Shown here piece after piece: positions 17,334 through 25,776 of a stretch of 64,000 nt of DNA. The first letter of the stretch is position 1. The number at the start of each line of letters is the position of its first letter. The position numbers were made by a program, and so were the translations under genes. Source of the DNA: Pseudomonadota bacterium (GTDB lineage: Bacteria; Desulfobacterota; Desulfobulbia; Desulfobulbales; Desulfocapsaceae); contig JAHJNL010000029.1 in NCBI GenBank assembly GCA_018820855.1, forward strand, positions 1-64,000. The letters run 5' to 3'. Below the pieces are notes generated by a model. The model was not told the origin of the DNA. It searched no databases and saw only the letters and a list, made by a program, of their open reading frames with translations.

Positions 17334-18115
17334 TGTTCCACCAAGTGACTTTGATAAATTTCCCCCATAGTGGTTTTAACAAATTCTTTAATATGGGTTT
17401 TTTGTGACCACTGGATCGCTTCGGGAGATGTAAAAATATCCATCCCTCCTTTATAGAGAACGATAACCTGATCGGCAAGATTAAATACTTTTGGAATATC
17501 GTGACTGACAATTATGGAGGTATAGCCTATCTGTTTCTGGGTTCGGGCAAAAAGATGATAGATTTCCTGGGTCATTACCGGATCAAGCCCAGTAGTCGGT
17601 TCATCAAAGAGCATGATCTCGGGTTTCAACTGCAGCGCTCTGGCCAGACCTGCCCGTTTTCTCATACCACCGCTGAGCTGAGCAGGAAATTTTTCTTCAT
17701 GGCCCAGAAGTTCAAGCTGCTCCAGAGTGGAAAGAACCTGCGCCCTGATCTCACTCTCCGTCTTTTGAGTGCGCTCTCTAAGAGGCAGGGCTACGTTTTC
17801 AAAAACCGTAAGGGAATCAAAGAGAGCCGATCCCTGAAAAAGGACACCGAAGTGCGACCGCAACTCTTCCAGCTCCCGTCCCCGACTATTGGTGCTCTCC
17901 CTGCCGGCCACAAAGATCTGTCCGCTGTCAGCCTGCATCAAGCCTAACACCAGCTTCAAGGTAACACTTTTACCTTGACCGCTACCTCCGGCTATCACCG
18001 TAGTTTTACCGGCAGGAATGGTGAAATTCACCTTATCCAGAATGACCTGCCTGTCGCCGTCTTCGCGGACAAAGGACTTTTCCACATCTTTAAACTCTAT
18101 GGCTATATCGTTCAT
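17330..18115 (-). CDS. mlaF: MlaF-type ABC ATPase
   Basis: The cytoplasmic ATPase that drives the Mla transporter, 261 residues. Walker A is GGSGQGKS near residue 44, the signature is LSGGMRKR near 145 and Walker B with its glutamate is IMLFDEPTTGLDP near 165. The LSGGMRKR form of the signature is characteristic of MlaF rather than other ABC ATPases. It overlaps mlaE upstream and mlaD downstream by four bases each, so these three are translationally coupled. Confidence 0.95.
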   Translation of the reverse strand: MNDIAIEFKDVEKSFVREDGDRQVILDKVNFTIPAGKTTVIAGGSGQGKSVTLKLVLGLMQADSGQIFVAGRESTNSRGRELEELRSHFGVLFQGSALFDSLTVFENVALPLRERTQKTESEIRAQVLSTLEQLELLGHEEKFPAQLSGGMRKRAGLARALQLKPEIMLFDEPTTGLDPVMTQEIYHLFARTQKQIGYTSIIVSHDIPKVFNLADQVIVLYKGGMDIFTSPEAIQWSQKTHIKEFVKTTMGEIYQSHLVEQ

Positions 18116-18921
18116 AGGAGGACAGCGGTGAGAAGATAATCAAAAATAAGCACGGAAATCGATGACAGAACAACAGCTTGGGTCGTGACCTTGGACACAC
18201 TCTGTGCCCCAAAACCGGCCCCCCTGATCTGGTGAACAAAATATCCCCGACTGGTACAGATCCAGACTACCAGCAGGCCAAAGACGAAGGATTTTACGAC
18301 ACCCAGCCAGATATCGTGATTGGTGACACTGGTACGCATCCCCTCCAAATAACTGCCTGAATTGACACCCATCAATTTGACCCCAGCCACATATCCACCG
18401 GCAATGCCAACCACATCAAAGAGCGCGGTAAGCAGCGGAACCGAGACAAGGGCGGCGAGGAATTTCGGAGATATCAAATAGCGAAAGGGATCCACTGCCA
18501 TACAGTCCAAGGCATCAATCTGCTCGGAGATTCTCATGATACCAATTTCAGCACACATGGCTGACCCGGCGCGTCCAGCGACCATCAAGGCGGTGAGTAC
18601 AGGCCCCATTTCCATGATAAGAGTGAGTGAAACAGCTGACCCCAACATGCCTTCGGCACCGAACTTATGCAGGGAATAGTAACCCTGCAACCCCAGCACC
18701 ATTCCCGTGGAGGCAGCGGTAAAGAAGATAACAACAAGCGATCCGACACCGATAAAGTGCAGCTGGCGAAGGAATTCAGCAAAGCGAAAAGGGCGTTTGA
18801 AACACCCCTGGACAGCCTGCAACAGATAAAGTCCCATGCGGCCAAGATCATTGACCACATATAGACCTGTATTGCCCAGTCTTGCTATGGAGTTCTGTTG
18901 CATTGAATTTGTTACCTGCAT
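18112..18921 (-). CDS. mlaE: MlaE-type ABC permease
   Basis: The membrane permease of the Mla phospholipid transporter, 269 residues with about five membrane helices. Family motifs include GMVLGLQGYYSLHKFGAEG, MEMGPVLTALMVAGRAGSAMCAEIG and SEQIDALDCMAVDP. It is the first gene of the mlaE-F-D-A-C operon. No MlaB (STAS) gene follows, and this permease has no STAS fusion, unlike the second system at 49390. The 263 bases upstream should hold the operon promoter. Confidence 0.94.
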   Translation of the reverse strand: MQVTNSMQQNSIARLGNTGLYVVNDLGRMGLYLLQAVQGCFKRPFRFAEFLRQLHFIGVGSLVVIFFTAASTGMVLGLQGYYSLHKFGAEGMLGSAVSLTLIMEMGPVLTALMVAGRAGSAMCAEIGIMRISEQIDALDCMAVDPFRYLISPKFLAALVSVPLLTALFDVVGIAGGYVAGVKLMGVNSGSYLEGMRTSVTNHDIWLGVVKSFVFGLLVVWICTSRGYFVHQIRGAGFGAQSVSKVTTQAVVLSSISVLIFDYLLTAVLL

Positions 18922-19184
18922 ATGAATAAATTAACCAACTATCGTTGCCACCGTCTAACCAGAGTAATGCATAAAAACGCTCCGTTCTTTCACCAGACAA
19001 ATGATCCGTCAGAGATTGAAAAATACAAAAAAAATGGCACCACTAGTCCCATGATAAATTTAGAAATATGGAATGTCAATGACAGAGGACGATTCAGAAA
19101 AGAAAGGGGTAATGTTTTTTCTCAAAAAAAATGGCCTGGCACCACCCCAGAGAGAAAAGATTTCTCCCTGGCAGCATGTCCGCC
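18922..19184. other. Intergenic region between yejE and mlaE
   Basis: No convincing gene is seen. On the minus strand a paired region (about 19150-19175) followed by a T-run (about 19125-19133) could terminate the yejBE transcript. The mlaE promoter should lie in the remaining part. An open frame on the plus strand has no ribosome site and unusual composition. Confidence 0.5.
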
Positions 19185-20237
19185 TCAACTTTTTCTTGGA
19201 TCAAAGGTCTCACGCAGGGCTTCTCCAATAAAGATTAAGAGAACCAGAGTCCCTACCAGAACAAGAAAGGTTGAAAGTGACAACCACCAGGCGTCAATGT
19301 TGGCCTTTCCCTGAGCCAAGAGTTCACCAAGGCTCGGTGTAGATGGCGGCACCCCCAGTCCCAGAAAGTCAAGACTGGTCAAGGCAAGGATGGATGCAGA
19401 CATCCTAAAGGGGAGAAAAGTGATTACCGGCGTCATGCCATTGGGCAGGAGGTGGCGATACATGATGGTCACATTGGAAACGCCAAGGGCCTTGGCCGCT
19501 TTCACATACTCCATATTCCTTCCTTTGAGAAATTCCGCCCGGACATAATCGGAGAGTCCCATCCAGCTAAACAGGGACAGGAGGATAAGAAGCAGCAGAA
19601 CACTGGGCTTAAAAATGGAGGCAAAAATGATCAACAGATAAAGCTCCGGCATGGCTCCCCATATTTCAATAAATCGCTGGAAGAAAAGATCTGTCCTCCC
19701 TCCGAAGAAGCCCTGAACAGCACCGGCAATAATCCCGACAAACGTACCTACACCTGTGAGGGCAAAACCAAAAAGTACGCTCAGGCGAAAGCCGTAAAGC
19801 AGACGGGCAAAAACATCTCTTCCCCGATCATCAGTCCCAAAGACATTTTCCCTGGTGGGAGGAGACGGCACCGGCCCGTCAATATCAAAGTTGATGGACT
19901 GATAGCTGTGTCTGTTAAATGAAAAATAGACTTTATTCCCCTTTGTTGTCAGCTTCTCCAGAATGTAGGGGTCAAGATAGTCGGCCTCTGTCTCAAAATC
20001 GCCGCCAAAGGTTGTTTCAGTATATTTATTAAACAGAGGAAAATAAGGCTTTCCCTCATAGATGATCAGGAGAGGGACATCATTACTGAGCACCTCGGCA
20101 AAGAGGCTGAGGAAAAAAAAGAGCGCAAAAGCCAGAAAGCTGTAAAAGCCTCTGCGGTTACGACAAAAGCGTCGCCACCGCCTGCGCCCCAGGCCAATAG
20201 CTTTATCACCATTATTTTTGTTATTCAACACTGTCAA
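19185..20237 (-). CDS. yejE: Oligopeptide ABC permease YejE-like
   Basis: A 350-residue permease of the DppC/OppC class. The length and the large periplasmic insertion after the first helix (about residues 55-125, with TRENVFGTDDRGRDVFARLLYGFR) match YejE of the YejABEF microcin C/oligopeptide importer. The permease coupling motif EYVKAAKALG lies near residue 242. It overlaps yejB by 17 bases. The TTG start at 20237 is preferred because GAGG lies seven bases before it; GTG at 20231 is an alternative. Neither YejA nor the ATPase YejF is adjacent. Confidence 0.9.
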   Translation of the reverse strand: MTVLNNKNNGDKAIGLGRRRWRRFCRNRRGFYSFLAFALFFFLSLFAEVLSNDVPLLIIYEGKPYFPLFNKYTETTFGGDFETEADYLDPYILEKLTTKGNKVYFSFNRHSYQSINFDIDGPVPSPPTRENVFGTDDRGRDVFARLLYGFRLSVLFGFALTGVGTFVGIIAGAVQGFFGGRTDLFFQRFIEIWGAMPELYLLIIFASIFKPSVLLLLILLSLFSWMGLSDYVRAEFLKGRNMEYVKAAKALGVSNVTIMYRHLLPNGMTPVITFLPFRMSASILALTSLDFLGLGVPPSTPSLGELLAQGKANIDAWWLSLSTFLVLVGTLVLLIFIGEALRETFDPRKS

Positions 20238-21267
20238 AACTTATCCTCGGGTCCACAAAGACATAACTCAAGTCAGAAAGCAATCTGGCAAACAGACCGA
20301 TAATAGTAAAAAAGTACAAAGTCCCCAATACCACCGGGTAATCTCGATTTAAAACAGATTGATAGGCAAGCAATCCCATTCCGTCCAGAGAAAAAATTGT
20401 CTCGATCAAGAGACTGCCGGTAAAAAATGCAGCAATGAAATATCCTGGAAATCCTGTAATGATGGGAATAATCCCATTTCTGAATACATGTTTATACAGA
20501 ACCTGCTGCTCGCTTAATCCCTTGGCACGAGCCGTGAGTACATACTGTTTACGGATCTCTTCAAGGAAGGAATTCTTGGTCAGCATGGTCATTACGGCCA
20601 AACTCCCCACAGCACTGGAAATAATAGGCAGAACCATATGCCAGAGATAATCAAGTATCTTCTGAATCAGACCCATTTCAGACCAGCCATCCGAAACCAG
20701 TCCCCGCAGAGGGAAAATATTCCAAAACGACCCTCCTCCGAACAAAACGATGAGAACAATGGCAAGGACAAACCCTGGAATGGCATAGCCAATGAGGATC
20801 GCGGTACTGGTCAAAATATCAAAACGAGAACCGTCACGAACAGCTTTCGCGATTCCCAAGGGAATACAGACGCCATAAACAATGAGAAAACTCCACAACC
20901 CCAAAGACATGGAAACCGGCATCCGTGATATGACAAGGTCCACCACAGACTGATGATAGTAATAGGATGAACCGAAATCAAAAACGAGATAGTTTTTCAT
21001 CATGGCCACAAAACGCTGAACCGGTGGCTTGTCAAAGCCGTAGAGCTCTCTCAGTTTTTCCACACGACTGGAGTCCAGACCGGAATCCCCTCGGTAAAAC
21101 GAGGTGCCCCCTCCGACCTCTCCGCCCTTGCCCACCCCTTCCATTTCGGCAACCATTCGTTCTACCGGTCCTCCCGGGACGAACTGGGTGACGGTAAACG
21201 TAATCAGCATCACGCCGATAAGGGTTGGGATCATGAGTCCCACCCGCTTCAGGATATAAAATAACAT
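20221..21267 (-). CDS. yejB: Oligopeptide ABC permease YejB-like
   Basis: A 348-residue permease of the DppB/OppB class. It begins with the typical MLFYILKRVGLMIPTLIGV helix and FVPGGPVER motif. A YejB-specific extended loop with glycine-rich GVGKGGEVGGG is near residue 46. The coupling segment VLTARAKGLSEQQ lies near 245. It pairs with yejE downstream. It is first in the operon and divergent from the RNase D gene across a 302-base gap. Confidence 0.92.
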   Translation of the reverse strand: MLFYILKRVGLMIPTLIGVMLITFTVTQFVPGGPVERMVAEMEGVGKGGEVGGGTSFYRGDSGLDSSRVEKLRELYGFDKPPVQRFVAMMKNYLVFDFGSSYYYHQSVVDLVISRMPVSMSLGLWSFLIVYGVCIPLGIAKAVRDGSRFDILTSTAILIGYAIPGFVLAIVLIVLFGGGSFWNIFPLRGLVSDGWSEMGLIQKILDYLWHMVLPIISSAVGSLAVMTMLTKNSFLEEIRKQYVLTARAKGLSEQQVLYKHVFRNGIIPIITGFPGYFIAAFFTGSLLIETIFSLDGMGLLAYQSVLNRDYPVVLGTLYFFTIIGLFARLLSDLSYVFVDPRISFDSVE

Positions 21268-21569
21268 AGTGGCAGTCTTCGATTCTTTATCCAGACAGGC
21301 GCCTTGCTATGACATCCATCCTTCAAGAATTCTTTCCAATACCCCTGGAAGGGGCAGATACGTTAACAACAGATAGTAATTCTTCGAATTATTATGATAA
21401 TGAGTTTATTACCATAAAAAAACAAGCAAATTGCTTGTAAGAGACAAAAAAGTCTGGGACAAACACATATTATGCGATTACTGCTTGTATTTTCTTTGCT
21501 GATATGTCTTGTTTCAGAAAGAATATTACTTAAGTACTCCAATGAAACTTCTTTATACAGCAGGCAGCA
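21268..21569. other. Divergent intergenic region, yejB and rnd
   Basis: This gap holds promoters for both directions but no gene. It contains an A+T-rich palindromic stretch around 21390-21402 (ATTATGATAAT core), loosely Fur-box-like, and the hairpin with a T-run listed separately. No sigma70 match was strong enough to place. Confidence 0.5.
21415..21438 (-). terminator. Terminator-like hairpin in the yejB leader
   Basis: On the minus strand, a stem from 21422-21429 pairing with 21431-21438 is followed by six T residues. No minus-strand gene lies upstream, so this sits in the leader of yejB and could attenuate it, or end antisense transcription from within rnd. Confidence 0.45.
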
Positions 21570-22664
21570 ATGATTGATAACGTAGAAGATCTCCAGGCCC
21601 TGGTGGAACGGGCACGCAAAACTAATGCAGTAGCTTTAGACACGGAATTTGTATGGGAACGAACCTATTACCCTCGCCTGGGACTCATCCAGCTTGCTCT
21701 TTCCAACGAAGAGTGTTTCCTCATCGATCCTTGCGCATTAGATGACCTTTCTCCCTTAGGAGAATTACTCGCTGATCCCGCAGTTGTCAAAATATTTCAT
21801 GATGCCCCTCAAGACATTGCCATTCTGCGCAATGCCACAGGAGTCGATCCGAAAAACATTTTCGACACCAGGCTTGCAGCTGGTTTTGCCGGTCTCTCAT
21901 CTACCCTTTCTTTGGGAGCCCTGATCGAACTCCTCCTTGACATAAAACTGGAAAAGACAGAAACCCGGACAGACTGGCTCAATCGTCCGTTGCACACTCG
22001 ACAAAAAGAATATGCCATGGACGATGTCCGTTATCTTCGGGCCATACGTGTCCTACTGCTGGCCCGTATCATGCCGGAAACCGTGAAATGGCTGGAAGAA
22101 GAACTCCAGAAGCTGAATGATCCTAAGAACTATATCGGAGTGAGTGACCTGTCACGTTATCGCAAGATACGAGGCGCAAGCAAACTGAATCGTCCCTCTC
22201 TTGCCATTCTCCAGGAACTCGCATCATGGCGGGAAGAGGAAGCACGGAAAAGAAATCGGCCAAGAGGACATATTGTCCGTGACAGTGTCCTCCTCTGCAT
22301 TGCCAGACAGCAGTTACGCGACAAATCTGCCATACAGGAGTGCGGCGACATATCCAGCAGATGCGTAAATGCCTATGGTGATATACTGATCCAACTAGTA
22401 AACAAAGGGCTTAGTCGACCTGAAAAAGACTGCCCCTCCCTGTTACAGAATATCAAGCTTAACAAAAAAGAAAAAACAGCTCTGACCAAACTCCACGATT
22501 TTATAATCCTCAAAAGCGATATCCACGGAATCGATCCCGCCCTGGTGGGTAATAAAAGCGAACTGAAAGAACTGGTAAAACTCTCCTCATTCCCTGCTGC
22601 GCAAATCAAACAGAAAAGTGGTTGGAGAAGACATTTTCTTGCTGAACTCACTGAAAAAGATTGA
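21570..22664 (+). CDS. rnd: Ribonuclease D
   Basis: A 364-residue 3'-5' exoribonuclease that trims tRNA and other stable RNA 3' ends. The DEDDy active site is visible: LDTEFVWERTYYP near residue 23 (Asp, Glu), FHDAPQDIAIL near 77 and YAMDDVRYL near 148. An HRDC domain follows at about 205-290 (RPSLAILQELASWREEEARKR). Length fits RNase D. The ribosome site is weak. It is divergent from yejB. Confidence 0.93.
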   Translation: MIDNVEDLQALVERARKTNAVALDTEFVWERTYYPRLGLIQLALSNEECFLIDPCALDDLSPLGELLADPAVVKIFHDAPQDIAILRNATGVDPKNIFDTRLAAGFAGLSSTLSLGALIELLLDIKLEKTETRTDWLNRPLHTRQKEYAMDDVRYLRAIRVLLLARIMPETVKWLEEELQKLNDPKNYIGVSDLSRYRKIRGASKLNRPSLAILQELASWREEEARKRNRPRGHIVRDSVLLCIARQQLRDKSAIQECGDISSRCVNAYGDILIQLVNKGLSRPEKDCPSLLQNIKLNKKEKTALTKLHDFIILKSDIHGIDPALVGNKSELKELVKLSSFPAAQIKQKSGWRRHFLAELTEKD

Positions 22665-23010
22665 GCTTTCGTTCCTCCTGCAAGGCCCCGAAGAGGACAA
22701 AAGGCTAAAACGAACTCGTCACAGGCTTCGCAGAATTGTTACCCCGATCAGCATTGGGCAGATGATTTCAGGCAAGCCGGCTTCAACCCGCAACGGGATG
22801 TAAGGGTGACTGCCTGTAAACATTTTCATTTTCACGCCCGCTAATCTTTAGTATCCACTTGATCGCAAATATCTCCGCACATGGTTTGTCAGAATTTTCC
22901 ACCTCAAGTATTTCATGCTCCAACCGTCATCCCCCTCTCCCTTTTCCCCCTGTTCAACCCTGTCCCATTCCACGACAAATACTGTCTTATGCCAAATGTT
23001 TTTCTTTCCT
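22665..23010. other. Gene-free gap between convergent rnd and metallophosphoesterase genes
   Basis: I see no gene here. The area 22770-22810 is rich in short GC inverted repeats (AAGCCGGCTT, CCCGCAACGGG), which may help end transcription in both directions, but there is no clear T-run. Confidence 0.5.
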
Positions 23011-24192
23011 CTACTGCACTTTCTGAACAAAGGACTCCATCGTATATTGATCCTTTGCCACATGTTCCGAAACCAAATCGATAATAGTGATCTCAGGAGG
23101 AGAAAAAATCCTTATCGGAGGCCCCCAGGTAGCACTGCCACGACTGACATAGAGCCACTTCCCGCCATCCTCGGATAATCCTCCCGGATAGGAAAAGACC
23201 ATCCGCGTCAGCAGGCCAAACGGAAAAATCTGCCCCTGATGGGTATGACCGGAGAGTTGCAGATCAGCTTTCCCTGTAAACAAAGAACTGAGGCCCGGAC
23301 GATGCTTCAGAAGAAGAAGGAATCGCCGCGCTTTCTCCTCCGACAGAGAAAAATTTTTTCTATCCCCAGGATTCTCTGGCACTGAAGAAGAGTGAAGATC
23401 ATCAAGACCAATCACTACAACAGGGCCTAGGTCCAGTACTTCATCGCGCAGGAGAACAAAACCAGCCTGGCCTGTAAAACGAATGGAATCCTCTATCCCG
23501 GTATAAAATTCATGATTCCCGGTAACAGCCAACTTTCCCAATCGCGGCTTCACCCCATTCCACATCTCAGCTTCCCGTATCAGGGTTTTCGGGCTGCTAT
23601 CCACCAAATCGCCGGTGCTAACAAGAAGGTCCGGCTCAGCCTCTCTTACTGCTTTGACGATCCGGCCAAGGGTCCTTTCCCCAACCAGCAAACCGAGATG
23701 AACATCGGAAACCTGAACAATCCGGAGCCTGTCGACACCCGGTGGAAGTTTTGCAGAAGAGAGGATCACGTGTTCTTGCCGCAGGTCCTGGGCCTCAAAC
23801 AGACCATAAGCAAAAAGAATCAGCGCAAAGACCACACCCATCCGGGATGCGACTTGCGAAGAAAACACTGGCCAGGGCAAGCCTCCAATCCCAAATCGCT
23901 TACCTATCCATAGCAACAGACGCAGAGAATCAAGGACAAGGGAGAAAACCACAAAAAGAAAAAGAAGCCCCATCCAGCTGAAAACCACCAGCCCAGCAAA
24001 CATCAAACCAATCTCCCATCCTGAACGTTCAAGAATCCGTATCACTATCGGTGCTGGAACCATGCCCATCAGAAAGACGGAGAGACAAGATCGGACCACC
24101 CGACTATCAGGCAAGATGGGAAGCAAGCGGCAATAGCAATACCCATTCATTGCCGAATAAATAATGATATAGCCAATCAGAAAAATAGACAT
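23011..24192 (-). CDS. Membrane-anchored metallophosphoesterase (YkuE/YaeI-like)
   Basis: A 393-residue protein with four hydrophobic N-terminal segments (about residues 2-22, 35-55, 62-88 and 112-130), then a calcineurin-like phosphoesterase domain. Metal-binding motifs are in order: QVSDVHLG near 161, STGDLVDS near 193, TGNHEFY near 222 and SGHTHQGQ near 318. This arrangement matches periplasmic-facing YkuE/YaeI proteins; YaeI-type members act on UDP-diacylglucosamine, but substrate here is unknown. An AGGAAG ribosome site precedes the ATG. It faces away from the YqaA gene. Confidence 0.9.
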   Translation of the reverse strand: MSIFLIGYIIIYSAMNGYCYCRLLPILPDSRVVRSCLSVFLMGMVPAPIVIRILERSGWEIGLMFAGLVVFSWMGLLFLFVVFSLVLDSLRLLLWIGKRFGIGGLPWPVFSSQVASRMGVVFALILFAYGLFEAQDLRQEHVILSSAKLPPGVDRLRIVQVSDVHLGLLVGERTLGRIVKAVREAEPDLLVSTGDLVDSSPKTLIREAEMWNGVKPRLGKLAVTGNHEFYTGIEDSIRFTGQAGFVLLRDEVLDLGPVVVIGLDDLHSSSVPENPGDRKNFSLSEEKARRFLLLLKHRPGLSSLFTGKADLQLSGHTHQGQIFPFGLLTRMVFSYPGGLSEDGGKWLYVSRGSATWGPPIRIFSPPEITIIDLVSEHVAKDQYTMESFVQKVQ

Positions 24193-24427
24193 AATTTTCT
24201 TCCTAAAAAAAAGTAGAAGCTCTTCGTGACAGAGAAATTTCGGGGTAAGTTATTTTCTCATTGCTCAAGCAACTATAGGAAACATGTAAAAAACGATTAT
24301 CCTGGCAACACCGGGGGAAAATGGGTAGTCTCGAACGGCTGAGCGACTCTCTGGACAAGAATTCTTTCCCCTATCTTCCCATCCAGAGACATTCATATAA
24401 CACACTCAATCCGTAGTAATAAAAAAA

Positions 24428-24871
24428 ATGGAGAACTTCCTTCTTGACAATGGCCTTCCGGCCCTCTTTCTTCTCAGTCTTCTGGCGGCCACTCTCCTGC
24501 CCCTTGGATCTGAATGGCTGCTGGTCGCCCTTATATTGCAGGGCTTGCCATTGACACAGGTGATTGCTGTCGCCACCTTCGGTAATGTCTTAGGCGCCTT
24601 TATCACCTACGGAATAGGTCTCTGGGGATCTGAGCTCTTTATGAGAAAACTCCTGCGGGTAGACAAAAAACAGACGGCCAGGGCCATGGAACTGTACCAA
24701 CGTTACGGTGCCATCTCTCTCCTCTTTGCCTGGCTTCCCATCATCGGTGACCCCTTATGTCTGGCTGCAGGGATCTTGCGTCTGCAGCCACTGCTCTTCC
24801 TCTTTCTTGTTTTCCTTGGAAAGCTAAGCCGCTATATCCTTATTGCCATGGTGGCTGACATGCATATCTGA
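24428..24871 (+). CDS. YqaA-family small membrane protein (VTT/DedA-like)
   Basis: A 147-residue inner-membrane protein of the YqaA branch of the VTT (SNARE-associated/DedA) superfamily. It has three or four membrane segments and the family segments LPLGSEWLLVALILQG, GNVLGAFITYGIG, and FAWLPIIGDPLCLAAGILR. DedA-superfamily members are linked to lipid scrambling; function of YqaA members is unproven. It is convergent with the small gene at 24888. Confidence 0.85.
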   Translation: MENFLLDNGLPALFLLSLLAATLLPLGSEWLLVALILQGLPLTQVIAVATFGNVLGAFITYGIGLWGSELFMRKLLRVDKKQTARAMELYQRYGAISLLFAWLPIIGDPLCLAAGILRLQPLLFLFLVFLGKLSRYILIAMVADMHI

Positions 24872-24887
24872 GTCAAGAACGTTATCA

Positions 24888-25103
24888 TTACTCCGGCATC
24901 GGCCACTCCTGTTCACGGTTCTCAACATGGAAGCAGAAACGATCCCAGGAGAATTCTCTCTTACTGACCGGACACTGCAAAGTAACTTTTTTCTCATCAC
25001 AGGTAAGTACCAGCCAATCCCCGCGCCGCGGTCCACTCTCGATAAAGATTTTTTCACCCGGCTGAAAAGGGTACGGTTTCAACACAGTCACATTTGTCTT
25101 CAT
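24888..25103 (-). CDS. Small conserved-looking protein of unknown function
   Basis: A 71-residue ORF with a balanced, protein-like composition and an AGGAGG site about 12 bases before its ATG, slightly far. I do not recognise the family. It alternates hydrophobic and charged residues like a small beta-barrel (KIFIESGPRRGDWLVLTCDEKKVTLQCP), with three cysteines (C35, C44, C57). No helix or signal peptide is seen. It is alone, convergent with the YqaA gene. Confidence 0.6.
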   Translation of the reverse strand: MKTNVTVLKPYPFQPGEKIFIESGPRRGDWLVLTCDEKKVTLQCPVSKREFSWDRFCFHVENREQEWPMPE

Positions 25104-25776
25104 AGTACGATTAGGCCTCCTGCCTGCATAGACATATATATTTTCTCATTCTCTGACAACAATCCAAAAAATAATTTGAGAGCCTTCTGGCTCTTAGTAT
25201 CGAAACTCTTTCATAACCACTTTCATCATTGCATGAGAACATTCTATTTTTCTGACCAGAGAGCAGTCTGACCGCCATAGCAATTTGCGCCGTATCAAAC
25301 TACCCGTTGTTTCACAAATAGTGAACACCTCTTCAGAACATTCTATAGCCTCTTAGCTTTGTGTCTATCTTTTCCTTAGTAGTTCAATCTGTGTATATCG
25401 TAATACCAGGGTTCCAGATCTCGTCCGTTAAGTTTTTTTCAGCCGTTCCATGAATTCAGCCATTCGTGTTATTAATTATTTTAATCATATTGACATTCTC
25501 TATTGAATATTAGAATATATTTACATTCCTGTGGAGATACTGAAATCATTATATTTACAGTGCGGTAACTATGTTTTTCAATCCAGTATCCGGAAAGTTA
25601 CTGGTTGAACCTAACTGTAAATCATAATTTATGGCAAATTTATAGAACAATAATAACCAGTAACAATCATAAATACAAAATGGAGCCTTATACCATCCTA
25701 TACAACCCGTCGCATTTTTTTCCCACTACGACATAAACAAGCAGGTCTTATCGAGGACACACAAGAAAAGGCAGAT
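25104..25776. other. Long A+T-rich leader upstream of the TonB receptor gene
   Basis: No gene is apparent in this 673-base stretch. It contains a possible sigma70 promoter, TTGACA at 25490-25495 with TAGAAT at 25511-25516 (15-base spacer, short). It also holds a set of inverted repeats at 25583-25664, described separately. That would give a leader of about 250 bases before the receptor start. No cobalamin riboswitch core was found. Confidence 0.5.
25583..25664 (+). repeat. Alternative hairpins in the TonB receptor leader
   Basis: CCAGTA at 25583-25588 can pair with TACTGG at 25599-25604. The overlapping GTTACTGGTT at 25597-25606 can instead pair perfectly with AACCAGTAAC at 25655-25664. The two pairings exclude each other, as in an attenuator or riboswitch. 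A regulator-binding repeat is the alternative. Confidence 0.5.

Noticed and set aside
18922-19314. Plus-strand open frame of 130 codons between mlaE and yejE
   Set aside because: No ribosome site, unusual composition, and it overlaps the yejE end antisense.
21390-21402. Fur box upstream of yejB/rnd
   Set aside because: The ATTATGATAAT core is palindromic but fits the 19-base Fur consensus only partly; too A+T-rich to claim.
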